Below, piece by piece: positions 13,627-21,512 of a stretch of DNA of 22,111 nt; the first letter of the stretch is position 1, and each line of letters opens with the position of its first letter. The position numbers were made by a program, and so were the translations under genes. The notes under the pieces were generated by a model, which saw nothing but the letters and a program-made list of their open reading frames with translations, searched no databases and was not told the origin of the DNA. The stretch is from the IMG/VR virus record IMGVR_UViG_3300032282_002974, positions 1 to 22,111 of that record. One strand, given 5' to 3'. The stretch is from a virus.

Positions 13627-15297
13627 ACCACTAAAGAATTTAGAATTGAAGACGGTTTAATAGTCAATAATAATGTTGACGTTTATGGCACGGTTAATGC
13701 TGCCGCAGTTCTTGTCAACGGCTCTCCGGTGTCTGGTGGCGGAATATCTTGGAGTTCTGTTCCTGCTTCTCCAATTACATCTGGCTCAGCCGGTTCTGTG
13801 GCATATGATACAAACTATTTTTATGTGTGTGTTAGTAACAATACATGGAAAAGAACACCACTTTCAACTTGGACATACACACCAACATATAGAAAAAATA
13901 ATCTTTTGGTATTATTGGATGCTGCCAATACAGCAAGTTATTCTGGATCAGGAGACACTTGGTACAATCTTGCTAAAAATTTAGACACAACCTACTCTGT
14001 TACTTCAACAAATCTTGCTGTTGCTTTTGTAATAGCCAATACAAGTTGTTTTTCAGGAAATGGTAGCTCAACATTATATGATCTTTCACCAAATGGAAAT
14101 GATGGCACACTTTACAATAACACAGAAACCGTATATGACGGATATCAACTGTCATTTTTCCCTGTAAGTGGTCCTTATATAAGCGTTCCAGATTCATTGT
14201 CACTTCATATGAATGATGAAGTAACACTTGATATTTGGTTATCTTCTGATTATCTTGCCAACACTGTTTATGGCGCTGGTTTTGCGATGATCGCTTCAAT
14301 CGAGAACGGTGGATCATGGGGCGAAGGTTTTGGAATGCACATTCAAGATGATAATAATTTATATTTCTGGATCAATGGTTATAGCACACATTATGCAACC
14401 TGCAATCTATTAAGTACAGCAAACAGCACATCTCTTATTAATTTTACTGGTGTATATAAACAATCAGAAGGTGTTATAAAATTATACAGAGATGGAGTAT
14501 TAGTATCTAATACATCTGAGCCTGAAGCACAATATTCCGATCCAATTACTGTTACAAATACTCCATTAAACATTATGGATGATGGAACCGGATATAATTT
14601 TAATGGAGGGTTATATGCAATATTCCTTTATAACAAAGCTTTTACGGATACAGAAGTAGGAAATAATTTTAAAAATACTATAATTCAAACTGATTATGTT
14701 AAAAATTCATATGATGCCGTTTTGCAAAATAATGTTCCATTTACAGGTAATTCATTTGTATTTTCTAGTAATGTTTGGTCAACTTTAGAAAGATATTATA
14801 CTGATAAAGCTATAGATACATTTTCTTTAGCTATTTGGATGAAAGGATATAACTTTCCTTTCAATTATCAAACTTTAATTGATACTCCAGATGATAGTAT
14901 TTTATATTATCTTCATCGCATTGATGCCGGCAATACTGGAAATGCTTATCAAGCAATTTATAATCCTGACACAGAAGATTACTATACCTTTGATAATGTT
15001 TTAGCGGCGCAATCATCTTATATGATAGCTGCCACACATACAATTAATGGTGGAGTAAAATATTATGTAAATGGATCTTTTGTTTTTGAGGCAAATAATG
15101 ATAGTTATGGTTCATCAAACTATGATTATACAACAGGATCATTTAATCATTTTTCATTTGGTGGCGGATTAGATGATGATGAAAATCCTGGTGCAGGTTC
15201 TAATGAAAACTTTATAGGTGAAATTTCAAGAGTTATGGTATATGATGCTCAATTGACAGATCAAGAAGTTGCTGATCTTTATACTACATTTGCTTAA
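13624..15297 (+). CDS. Tail fibre protein with two LamG domains
   Basis: 557 aa, GTG start. Residues 1-35 (TTKEFRIEDGLIVNNNVDVYGTVNAAAVLVNG) are a fibre-type N-terminal module. Residues ~42-82 (PASPITSGSAGSVAYDTNYFYVCVSNNTWKRTPLSTW) match a short domain very common in T4-like phage fibres. LamG domain 1 spans about 145-350 (SPNGNDGTLYNN, VTLDIWLS, GVIKLYRDGVLVSN, GGLYAIFLYNKAFTDTEV). LamG domain 2 spans about 360-557 (FSLAIWMKG, GVKYYVNGSFVFE, IGEISRVMVYDAQLTDQEVADLY). An extra LamG-like header (LLDAANTASYSGSGDTWYNLAKN, ~97-119) sits before domain 1. Probable trimeric receptor-binding fibre recognising a cell-surface glycan; the ligand cannot be told from sequence. Confidence 0.85.
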   Translation: MTTKEFRIEDGLIVNNNVDVYGTVNAAAVLVNGSPVSGGGISWSSVPASPITSGSAGSVAYDTNYFYVCVSNNTWKRTPLSTWTYTPTYRKNNLLVLLDAANTASYSGSGDTWYNLAKNLDTTYSVTSTNLAVAFVIANTSCFSGNGSSTLYDLSPNGNDGTLYNNTETVYDGYQLSFFPVSGPYISVPDSLSLHMNDEVTLDIWLSSDYLANTVYGAGFAMIASIENGGSWGEGFGMHIQDDNNLYFWINGYSTHYATCNLLSTANSTSLINFTGVYKQSEGVIKLYRDGVLVSNTSEPEAQYSDPITVTNTPLNIMDDGTGYNFNGGLYAIFLYNKAFTDTEVGNNFKNTIIQTDYVKNSYDAVLQNNVPFTGNSFVFSSNVWSTLERYYTDKAIDTFSLAIWMKGYNFPFNYQTLIDTPDDSILYYLHRIDAGNTGNAYQAIYNPDTEDYYTFDNVLAAQSSYMIAATHTINGGVKYYVNGSFVFEANNDSYGSSNYDYTTGSFNHFSFGGGLDDDENPGAGSNENFIGEISRVMVYDAQLTDQEVADLYTTFA

Positions 15298-15306
15298 GGA
15301 AAATAG

Positions 15307-16020
15307 ATGACTGTACCTGTATCAAATATAGCCTTAACCTACTCCGACTCAAACGTATCTTATACAGGTATTGGTCTTAATGTATCAAACACTGGTGCTG
15401 CGTCTAATTCAACTTTGCTAAAACTCCGTGTCAATGGAAATACTAAGTTCCAGATTGATATGGACGGCAATATGACCGCTGGTGGTGGAAGTAAGCAAAC
15501 AATTTGGATTCCAGCCAGAGCTATGATTCCAAGATTATCAAACGGTGCAACATATTCCTATGCAGAAACCGCATCATCAAATGTTGTTTATCAGACATTA
15601 GCTTTTTCAAACTCATCAAATCAATTTGCACAGTTTGAAATTCTTATGCCTAAGTCTTGGAACACAAGTAAAAATGTAACTTGTAAAGTTGTATTCTCAC
15701 ATACCAATGCGACAGCAACATCGGCCAATGTCAACTGGGCAGTTAAAGCTCTAAGTGAAAAAGACGGTGACGTTTATACCAATGCCACATGGGGTGGTGA
15801 TACTTCGTTAAGATATCAAATCTCATCCATTTCTCCTAATAATATTCTTTTAACAGCAGAGAGTCAAAATATCAATATTGGCGGTAGCCCAGTCTCAGGC
15901 AATCTGGTTATTTTCCAAGTCTATAGAAATGTGATAGGAGATACAAAAAATTTACAAAGTTCCGTAAGACTACATGGTACTAGTATTTACTATTATACGA
16001 CACAAGGAACCGATGACTAA
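15307..16020 (+). CDS. Fibre/tail protein sharing the N-terminal module of the KAN-repeat fibre
   Basis: 237 aa. Residues ~1-55 (VPVSNIALTYSDSNVSYTGIGLNV, LKLRVNGNTKFQIDMDGN) resemble the start of the 516-aa fibre protein. The remainder (~65-237) looks like a jelly-roll-type phage structural domain: IWIPARAMIPRLSNGATYSYAE, FAQFEILMPKSWNTSKNVTCKVVF, VNWAVKALSEKDGD and a closing VIFQVYRNVIGDTK, SVRLHGTSIYYYTTQ. I know this WIPARAM... F.VYRN..GDT... LHG..I.Y pattern from tail proteins of many myoviruses, without a proven activity. SD AAGGAAAA precedes the ATG; the stop overlaps the next ATG (TAATG). Confidence 0.8.
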   Translation: MTVPVSNIALTYSDSNVSYTGIGLNVSNTGAASNSTLLKLRVNGNTKFQIDMDGNMTAGGGSKQTIWIPARAMIPRLSNGATYSYAETASSNVVYQTLAFSNSSNQFAQFEILMPKSWNTSKNVTCKVVFSHTNATATSANVNWAVKALSEKDGDVYTNATWGGDTSLRYQISSISPNNILLTAESQNINIGGSPVSGNLVIFQVYRNVIGDTKNLQSSVRLHGTSIYYYTTQGTDD

Positions 16021-16817
16021 TGTTAGTCAATAATCAGTTGTCGGGTTTTGGTGCTGGTGGTGTTAACAAGATTTATCCACCAAAACGAGTATATTCTGGT
16101 TACATTGATACTATATCAAGTGTTAATTCAACGACAGGAGTAGCTTATACTTTTACTGATATACCTATTGGAAATCCAAGTCCAAATAGGAGAGTTGCTA
16201 TAGCAATCCAAGGCATATCATATTATGGTTTCAGTCAATATGATATTGCAATTTTGGCTTTGCCCGCCAATTCGGATACTTATACAGGTAATTATAATTT
16301 TGGTTTTATTCAATATGGATTTGACACACCATCATATACAAACTTATCAACCGCTATATTAAGCTTTAGAATGCCTACAGAAATTACAAAGACAGACATT
16401 GCTATCAAACTATATGATGATGCAACAAAAGATTTTATCTACGATACAAATTATGCTTTTTTAGGTGCTTCCATTGATGTTTGGAATTATGAGGGCAAAT
16501 CTACAGCTTTAACAACAAAAGACTTTGCTTTGTATGGCAGCCATTCACCCACTATTCCGAGTTTATACGATAAAAACTTAAACGTCAACGATGATGGAAT
16601 TGTGCTATCGGCTGCATATACAAAAGGAACGCAAACTGCCAATTGGAACGGTTCTTTGGATGATTATGTCAACAATACCTATACATTTGGGGGTAAAACT
16701 ACCACATTAAGCAGCGGATATAAGATTCCAACAGAAAAGCAAAATGACTATCCTGTAGATCCTAATTGGACTGGAACAGTAACAGACAATCAGGCAGTAT
16801 CAATTTTCATATCTTAA
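16020..16817 (+). CDS. Unrecognised 265-aa fibre-cassette protein
   Basis: 265 aa, beta-rich, no known domain recognised. Start is Gly-rich (LSGFGAGGVNKIYPPKRVYSG). The middle alternates strands (RRVAIAIQGISYYGFSQYDIAILALP; FRMPTEITKTDIAIKLYDD) and the C-terminal third is rich in Tyr, Asn and Thr (YTKGTQTANWNGSLDDYVNNTYTFGG), ending TDNQAVSIFIS. No signal peptide or membrane segment. It is coupled by TAATG to the 237-aa gene and is the last gene before the wedge genes. By position it is probably a partner or tip of the preceding fibre protein, but the sequence itself does not prove this. Confidence 0.72.
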   Translation: MLVNNQLSGFGAGGVNKIYPPKRVYSGYIDTISSVNSTTGVAYTFTDIPIGNPSPNRRVAIAIQGISYYGFSQYDIAILALPANSDTYTGNYNFGFIQYGFDTPSYTNLSTAILSFRMPTEITKTDIAIKLYDDATKDFIYDTNYAFLGASIDVWNYEGKSTALTTKDFALYGSHSPTIPSLYDKNLNVNDDGIVLSAAYTKGTQTANWNGSLDDYVNNTYTFGGKTTTLSSGYKIPTEKQNDYPVDPNWTGTVTDNQAVSIFIS

Positions 16818-16844
16818 TTGGAAAAAGAAGAATAAATAACTATT

Positions 16845-17240
16845 ATGGCAACAGCAAGACAAAGAGACTATTCAGATTTAGACTTGGACTTCATAGCACA
16901 TCCTCTGACCGGGGATGTGGTTAAAAAGACTGGTCCGGACGCGGTAGCCCGTTCAATTCGGAACTTAATTTTGACAAATTTTTATGATCGTCCGTTCAGA
17001 TCATTTATTGGTTCCAGCTCTCAAAAGATGCTTTTTGACAATGTTAGCTCTATGACAGCGATAAATCTAGAAACGGCTATCACTCAGGTTATAGAAAACT
17101 TTGAACCTAGGGCAAAAATTATTGGTGTAAAGGCTGTTGTAAGTGAAGACGGTAATGGTTATTCAGTTAGAATAGCATTTGGAGTTAATAACAGACCTGA
17201 GCCTTATCAGGTTACAATATTTCTCCAGAGAATAAGATAA
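16845..17240 (+). CDS. 25: Baseplate wedge subunit gp25-like
   Basis: 131 aa, the size of T4 gp25 (132 aa). Family features are the N-terminal SDLDLDFIAHPLTGDVVKKTG, then DAVARSIRNLILTNFYDRPFRSFIGS, and the EPR motif (Glu87-Pro88-Arg89 in VIENFEPRAKI) that makes gp25 the conserved sheath-initiation element of all contractile tails (the GPW/gp25 family, also TssE). It binds the gp6 dimer at the inner baseplate and templates the first sheath layer. It is followed 24 nt later by gp6, its known partner. Confidence 0.95.
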   Translation: MATARQRDYSDLDLDFIAHPLTGDVVKKTGPDAVARSIRNLILTNFYDRPFRSFIGSSSQKMLFDNVSSMTAINLETAITQVIENFEPRAKIIGVKAVVSEDGNGYSVRIAFGVNNRPEPYQVTIFLQRIR

Positions 17241-17264
17241 GTATAAAATAAAAGGGATATTAAG

Positions 17265-19343
17265 TTGGCATCCGCAAACACAGCACTCCGCATCAGCGAA
17301 TTAGATTTTGAAAGTATTAGAAATAATCTTAAGCAGTTCTTGCGTAGTCAGAACGAATTTATAGATTATGACTTTGAGGGATCAGGTTTATCTGTTCTCT
17401 TGGACATTCTAGCCTATAATACTCATTATATGGGCTACTATCTGAATATGGTAGGAAATGAAATGTTCCTGGATACAGCCCAAATTCGTAGCTCAGTCAT
17501 TTCTCATGCCAAACATCTTAACTATTTACCTTCTTCAAAAAAGGGTGCTGAAACACAAGTTAATATTAAAATTACTCCCCTTCCAAATTCAGAAGATACA
17601 ACAAAAACATCACTTGTTCTTCCAAAATTTACTAAATTTATTTCAGAACCGGTCGATGGCGTAAACTATACATTCTCAACAATATATGCCAACACAGTGG
17701 CAAAAGTTGATAATGCCTTTACGTTTAACAATATCAATATCCATCAGGGTGAACCAGTCACACAACAATATACTGTTTCTGGAACAAATAAGTTTTTAAT
17801 TCCATCTTCAAACGTTGACGTTGATACTATTACCGTTGCTGTTCAAGAATCAGTAACAAATACCTCATTGACCATTTATAATATGGTCGAAGACTTAACA
17901 CAAGTTCGTTCTAACTCTACTGTGTTCTTCGTTGAAGAAAATTCGGATGCTAATGGTAGATATAGCTTAACATTTGGTGATGGTGTTCTTGGTAAACAAC
18001 TATCAAATGGCAATATTGTTATTGTGACTTATCTTGATACAGTTGGAACATATGCAGATGGTGCCAATGGGTTTACAAATATGCAATCCATTGGTGGTTA
18101 TACGTCTAATATTCGTGTCAGTTCTGTTTCAGCGGCCGCTGGTGGTTCCGATAGAGAAACAATTGAGCAAATTAAATTCCGCGCTCCAATTTTCTATACA
18201 ACACAAAATCGCGCTGTTACTAAAAAAGATTATGAAACAATTATTACAAAAGACTATCCAAACATTGATGCCGTATCTGTTTGGGGTGGCGAAGAAGAAA
18301 TTAACCCAGTATATGGTAAGATTTTCATTTCTCTTAAGCCTAAGAACAACTATGCTATCTCTCTATTAGAAAAGCAAAGAATTATTAACGAAATTATTTC
18401 CAATCGTAACGTATTGACAGTTACACCTGTAATTGTTGATCCCGATTACACATATATTCAAACAGTAAACACAGTTTACTATGATCCAAAACTTACAACT
18501 CTCACACAGGATGAATTAGCTGCGCTTGTTCGTGCATCAATTCTTGACTATAATGACGCGGAACTTAATACATTTAGTTCTTCATTTAGAATTTCAAGAC
18601 TTGAAAAGTATGTTGACATTGCTGATCGTTCAATTACATCAAGCGATGTAAAAGTTTATTTACAAAAGCGTGTTATTCCTACATTAAATTCATCACAAAA
18701 TTATACAATCAATTTTAATGTTCCTCTTAAGAAAGGCGTATCAACAAACGATAAGCTTCTATCTTATCCAGCAATAGTTGTTACGGATAGCACTGGAACA
18801 AATAGAGAAGTCTATTTTGAAGAAGTTACAAATTCATATACCGGCATTGATTCAATTAAAATTGAAACAAGCGGATCCGGCTATGTATCATCACCAACTG
18901 TAACAATTACAGGTGATGGTTCAGGTGCAACAGCAACAGCTAAGATTTTAAATGGAAAAGTTGTTGGAATTACCGTAACAAACAGAGGCATTAATTATAC
19001 AAGAGCATTAGTTCAAATTACTGGCGGTGGTGGTTTTGGTGCAACAGCTTCAGCACAATTACAGGCTTCTAATGGAACATTAAGAACATTCTATTATAAA
19101 GCATCAGGTGAAAAGGTTGTTGTCAATTCTGCTGCTGGAACAATTGATTATAATAATGGTGTTCTTGTTATTAATAAGTTTAATCCAGTTTCATTGGCAG
19201 AAAATCCTTATTATACAAATGATACTTTGACATTCAATGTTCAACCAGAAGATTCAACAATATTCTCTAAAAGAAATTTAATTCTTTCTATTGATGAAAA
19301 TGATGTATCAAGTATTCAAACTTCCATGATTGCTGAAGTCTAA
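17265..19343 (+). CDS. 6: Baseplate wedge subunit gp6-like (gpJ family) with an added beta-repeat domain
   Basis: 692 aa (T4 gp6 is 660 aa). Start is TTG, preceded by AAAGGGAT (17250-17257) as SD; no ATG occurs before residue ~56, and starting there would remove the conserved N-terminus. Typical gp6/gpJ blocks are ISELDFESIRNNLKQFLRSQ, FEGSGLSVLLDILAYNTHYMGYYLNMVGNEMFLDTA (~38-73) and the RAPIFYTTQNRAVTKKDYETII segment (~304-325). The last resembles the 'R..APr.l....RAVT..DYe.l' motif of baseplate J proteins. Residues ~526-602 hold two copies of a GxGYxxxPxVxITGDGSGATA-type repeat, apparently an insertion. gp6 forms the continuous iris-like ring that holds wedges together. Confidence 0.92.
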   Translation: MASANTALRISELDFESIRNNLKQFLRSQNEFIDYDFEGSGLSVLLDILAYNTHYMGYYLNMVGNEMFLDTAQIRSSVISHAKHLNYLPSSKKGAETQVNIKITPLPNSEDTTKTSLVLPKFTKFISEPVDGVNYTFSTIYANTVAKVDNAFTFNNINIHQGEPVTQQYTVSGTNKFLIPSSNVDVDTITVAVQESVTNTSLTIYNMVEDLTQVRSNSTVFFVEENSDANGRYSLTFGDGVLGKQLSNGNIVIVTYLDTVGTYADGANGFTNMQSIGGYTSNIRVSSVSAAAGGSDRETIEQIKFRAPIFYTTQNRAVTKKDYETIITKDYPNIDAVSVWGGEEEINPVYGKIFISLKPKNNYAISLLEKQRIINEIISNRNVLTVTPVIVDPDYTYIQTVNTVYYDPKLTTLTQDELAALVRASILDYNDAELNTFSSSFRISRLEKYVDIADRSITSSDVKVYLQKRVIPTLNSSQNYTINFNVPLKKGVSTNDKLLSYPAIVVTDSTGTNREVYFEEVTNSYTGIDSIKIETSGSGYVSSPTVTITGDGSGATATAKILNGKVVGITVTNRGINYTRALVQITGGGGFGATASAQLQASNGTLRTFYYKASGEKVVVNSAAGTIDYNNGVLVINKFNPVSLAENPYYTNDTLTFNVQPEDSTIFSKRNLILSIDENDVSSIQTSMIAEV
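18840..19070 (+). repeat. Two-copy beta-repeat insert in the gp6-like gene
   Basis: The encoded residues ~526-602 read IKIETSGSGYVSSPTVTI then GDGSGATATAKI, followed by ITVTNRGINYTRALVQI then GGGGFGATASAQL. This is a tandem duplication at protein level that has diverged at DNA level. Similar units occur several times in the next gene. Confidence 0.65.
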
Positions 19344-19345
19344 TA

Positions 19346-21478
19346 ATGACAACAAACAATAAAATATCAAATCTTGTTAATAGTCAGGTTCCTTTCTTTG
19401 TAAGAAACGATCATAGAACGTTTGTTACTTTTCTTGAAAAATACTACGAATATTTGGAACAAAATGAACCTGCTCTAAGTGATGGTAAAGTTATTGAACG
19501 CATTAAAAATATTACACAGTATTTTGATGTTGATAAAACACTACCTGATCTTTCGGAAAAAATCTATTCAACATATCTTAATTTAATTCCTAATAGCATT
19601 GCAACAGACAAAGCTCTTGTCTTAAAGCATGTTAAAGACTTATACCGTGCAAAGGGTACTGAGAAAGCTCTTTTGTTCTTTGTTAATATTCTCACTGGAC
19701 AATCAGCCGAAGTTTATTATCCTAAGAAAGATGTTCTTCGTGCATCTGATGGTAAATGGTATGTACAAAAAGTTTTAAGAGTTGACGATCCTTTTGTAAA
19801 TGGTGTAGCTAATACTGATGGTCTTGGTTTATATAACTTTGTCAACAAGTACATTACAGGAAATAACTCAAATTCATCCGCTATTGTTGAGAAAGTTGAA
19901 ACATACTACGATAACGGAACAAAAGTAAATGAGATAACAATCTCATCTTCAAAAGGATATTTTGAGGGTGGTGAGCAAATCTTTACACTGTTTGAAGAAA
20001 ACGGTGTAACAAAATCTTTATATGCAAATGTCTTTAATGATATTTTCAATACAATAACAATAACTGTTCCTGGTTCTGGATATTCCGTTGGTGATCCTAT
20101 CATCATTAATCATCCATATGGAACTGGAGCAAATGCAACAGTTGATACAATTACACTTGGTTATATTTCAGGTGTTGCTGTTGTATCTTCTGGCGCAGGA
20201 TTTAAAGCTAATTCTCCCGTAACAATTACAAGCAATACTGGTTCTGGTGGTTCAATTACTTTTAATGTTGACACATCTGGAAATACACATCCTAATTCTT
20301 ATAATATCATCTGGACAACAGTTGGTTCTATAGCTTCTGCAAATATCAACAATGTAAATTATGGAACATATTTTGTAGGCTTTCAACCAAATTCAAATGC
20401 TAATACAACATTAGCAAATTCATTATCTACATTTGTATATGCCAATGTTGGACCAATTACCTCAGCCTTTGTCAATACTTTTGGTTCTCTTTACGCTACC
20501 GCTCCAACATTAGATGTTCAAGCAAATACTATTGTTCGTTCAATGGGTATTCTTGGTAAGATGCAAATTAATGATGGTGGAACAAGTTATGTTGTAGGAG
20601 ATACAATTACTTTTGTTAATCCACTTGGTGGCTTTGGTTCTGGTGCATTAGCTAATGTAACTGCTGTAAATGCTACAGGATCAATTACTAAAGTCTCATT
20701 CCAACAAATGTCTGGGCATATCATTGGTGGTGAGGGATATAATCCTCAAAAACTTCCATATGGTGTTGTTACTAGCTCAAATCTACAGGCTTCAGGTGCC
20801 AATATTGCGGCTGTAGCTATTCTTGGTGACAATGAAAATCTTGTTGTCAGCACCGCTCCATTAGGTGCAATTCTTACAATTAAAGTTAATAATAGAGGAA
20901 CTGGTTATAATACAGTTCCTACACTAAACTTGACTGTTGGAAATACACATTTTGGTGCAAATCTTGCTCAAGCTGTGGCTACAATTATTCCAGGTCATTA
21001 TACATATCCTGGTCGATATATCAACGATGATAGCCATCTTTCGGAATATAATTATCTACAGGACAGAGATTACTATCAAAACTTCTCATATGTTGTTCGC
21101 GTCTCTAAATCTTATGATGATTATGTTAATTCCGTAAAACAGTTGTTGCATCCAAGCGGCATGAAAATTTTCAACCAGTATATGAGTTTGGATCAAAACA
21201 CAGTTATTTACAATCAGGCTACTGTTGATAGATCAAACGTTTCTGTACAAAAGTTAGCAACATATAAAGCTAATTTAGGAAATGTGGTTATTACTCTATC
21301 ATCCCATGGATATAGCCAAAATGATAATGTTTATGTTGAGTTTATTACGGGTGATACGGCAAACGTAAATTCTGGTATCTTTATGATCAATAGTGTTTAT
21401 AACGGAAGTACGTTTAATATTGCTCATGCCAATACCTCAAATACCAATGGAAGTGCCTATGTTGGACCCTATATTTAA
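19346..21478 (+). CDS. Large baseplate wedge protein, gp7-like by position
   Basis: 710 aa. The N-terminal ~150 residues are a conserved block I know from baseplate proteins of large myoviruses: VPFFVRNDHRTFVTFLEKYYEYLEQ, TDKALVLKHVKDLYRAKGTEKALLFFVNILTG, YYPKKDVLRASDGKW. The middle (~235-545) holds repeated GxGYxxGxxIxI units (PGSGYSVGDPIIIN, SGAGFKANSPVTIT, GGTSYVVGDTITFV, RGTGYNTVPTLNLT). Residues ~555-612 (YNYLQDRDYYQNFSYVVRVSKS, VKQLLHPSGMKIFNQY) form a second conserved block, and ~645-705 a small beta-domain (SSHGYSQNDNVYVEF). Order after gp25-gp6 and before gp8 fits T4 gp7 (1032 aa), but direct similarity is not evident to me, so the gp7 label is from synteny. Start ATG 19346 lies 2 nt after the gp6-like stop. 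Confidence 0.8.
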   Translation: MTTNNKISNLVNSQVPFFVRNDHRTFVTFLEKYYEYLEQNEPALSDGKVIERIKNITQYFDVDKTLPDLSEKIYSTYLNLIPNSIATDKALVLKHVKDLYRAKGTEKALLFFVNILTGQSAEVYYPKKDVLRASDGKWYVQKVLRVDDPFVNGVANTDGLGLYNFVNKYITGNNSNSSAIVEKVETYYDNGTKVNEITISSSKGYFEGGEQIFTLFEENGVTKSLYANVFNDIFNTITITVPGSGYSVGDPIIINHPYGTGANATVDTITLGYISGVAVVSSGAGFKANSPVTITSNTGSGGSITFNVDTSGNTHPNSYNIIWTTVGSIASANINNVNYGTYFVGFQPNSNANTTLANSLSTFVYANVGPITSAFVNTFGSLYATAPTLDVQANTIVRSMGILGKMQINDGGTSYVVGDTITFVNPLGGFGSGALANVTAVNATGSITKVSFQQMSGHIIGGEGYNPQKLPYGVVTSSNLQASGANIAAVAILGDNENLVVSTAPLGAILTIKVNNRGTGYNTVPTLNLTVGNTHFGANLAQAVATIIPGHYTYPGRYINDDSHLSEYNYLQDRDYYQNFSYVVRVSKSYDDYVNSVKQLLHPSGMKIFNQYMSLDQNTVIYNQATVDRSNVSVQKLATYKANLGNVVITLSSHGYSQNDNVYVEFITGDTANVNSGIFMINSVYNGSTFNIAHANTSNTNGSAYVGPYI

Positions 21479-21481
21479 TGT

Positions 21482-21489
21482 TATAAATA
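21482..21489 (+). promoter_or_regulatory. T4-type late promoter box TATAAATA before the gp8-like gene
   Basis: A perfect TATAAATA in the 34-nt gap after the gp7-like gene. Expected transcription start is near 21495, about 18 nt before ATG 21513. Confidence 0.7.
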
Positions 21490-21512
21490 CAAGAAAACAA
21501 ATGGATAATTAA

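Noticed and set aside
14000-14317. Minus-strand 105-codon open frame opposite the double-LamG gene
   Set aside because: His/Gln/Lys-rich nonsense composition and no start signal; antisense to a clear coding sequence.
16831-16838. AATAAATA upstream of the gp25-like gene as a fourth late promoter
   Set aside because: One mismatch, and the deduced transcription start would fall on the ATG, leaving no leader for an SD.
17242-17249. TATAAAAT before the gp6-like gene as a promoter
   Set aside because: Two mismatches to TATAAATA, and the start of transcription would fall within the likely SD (AAAGGGAT).
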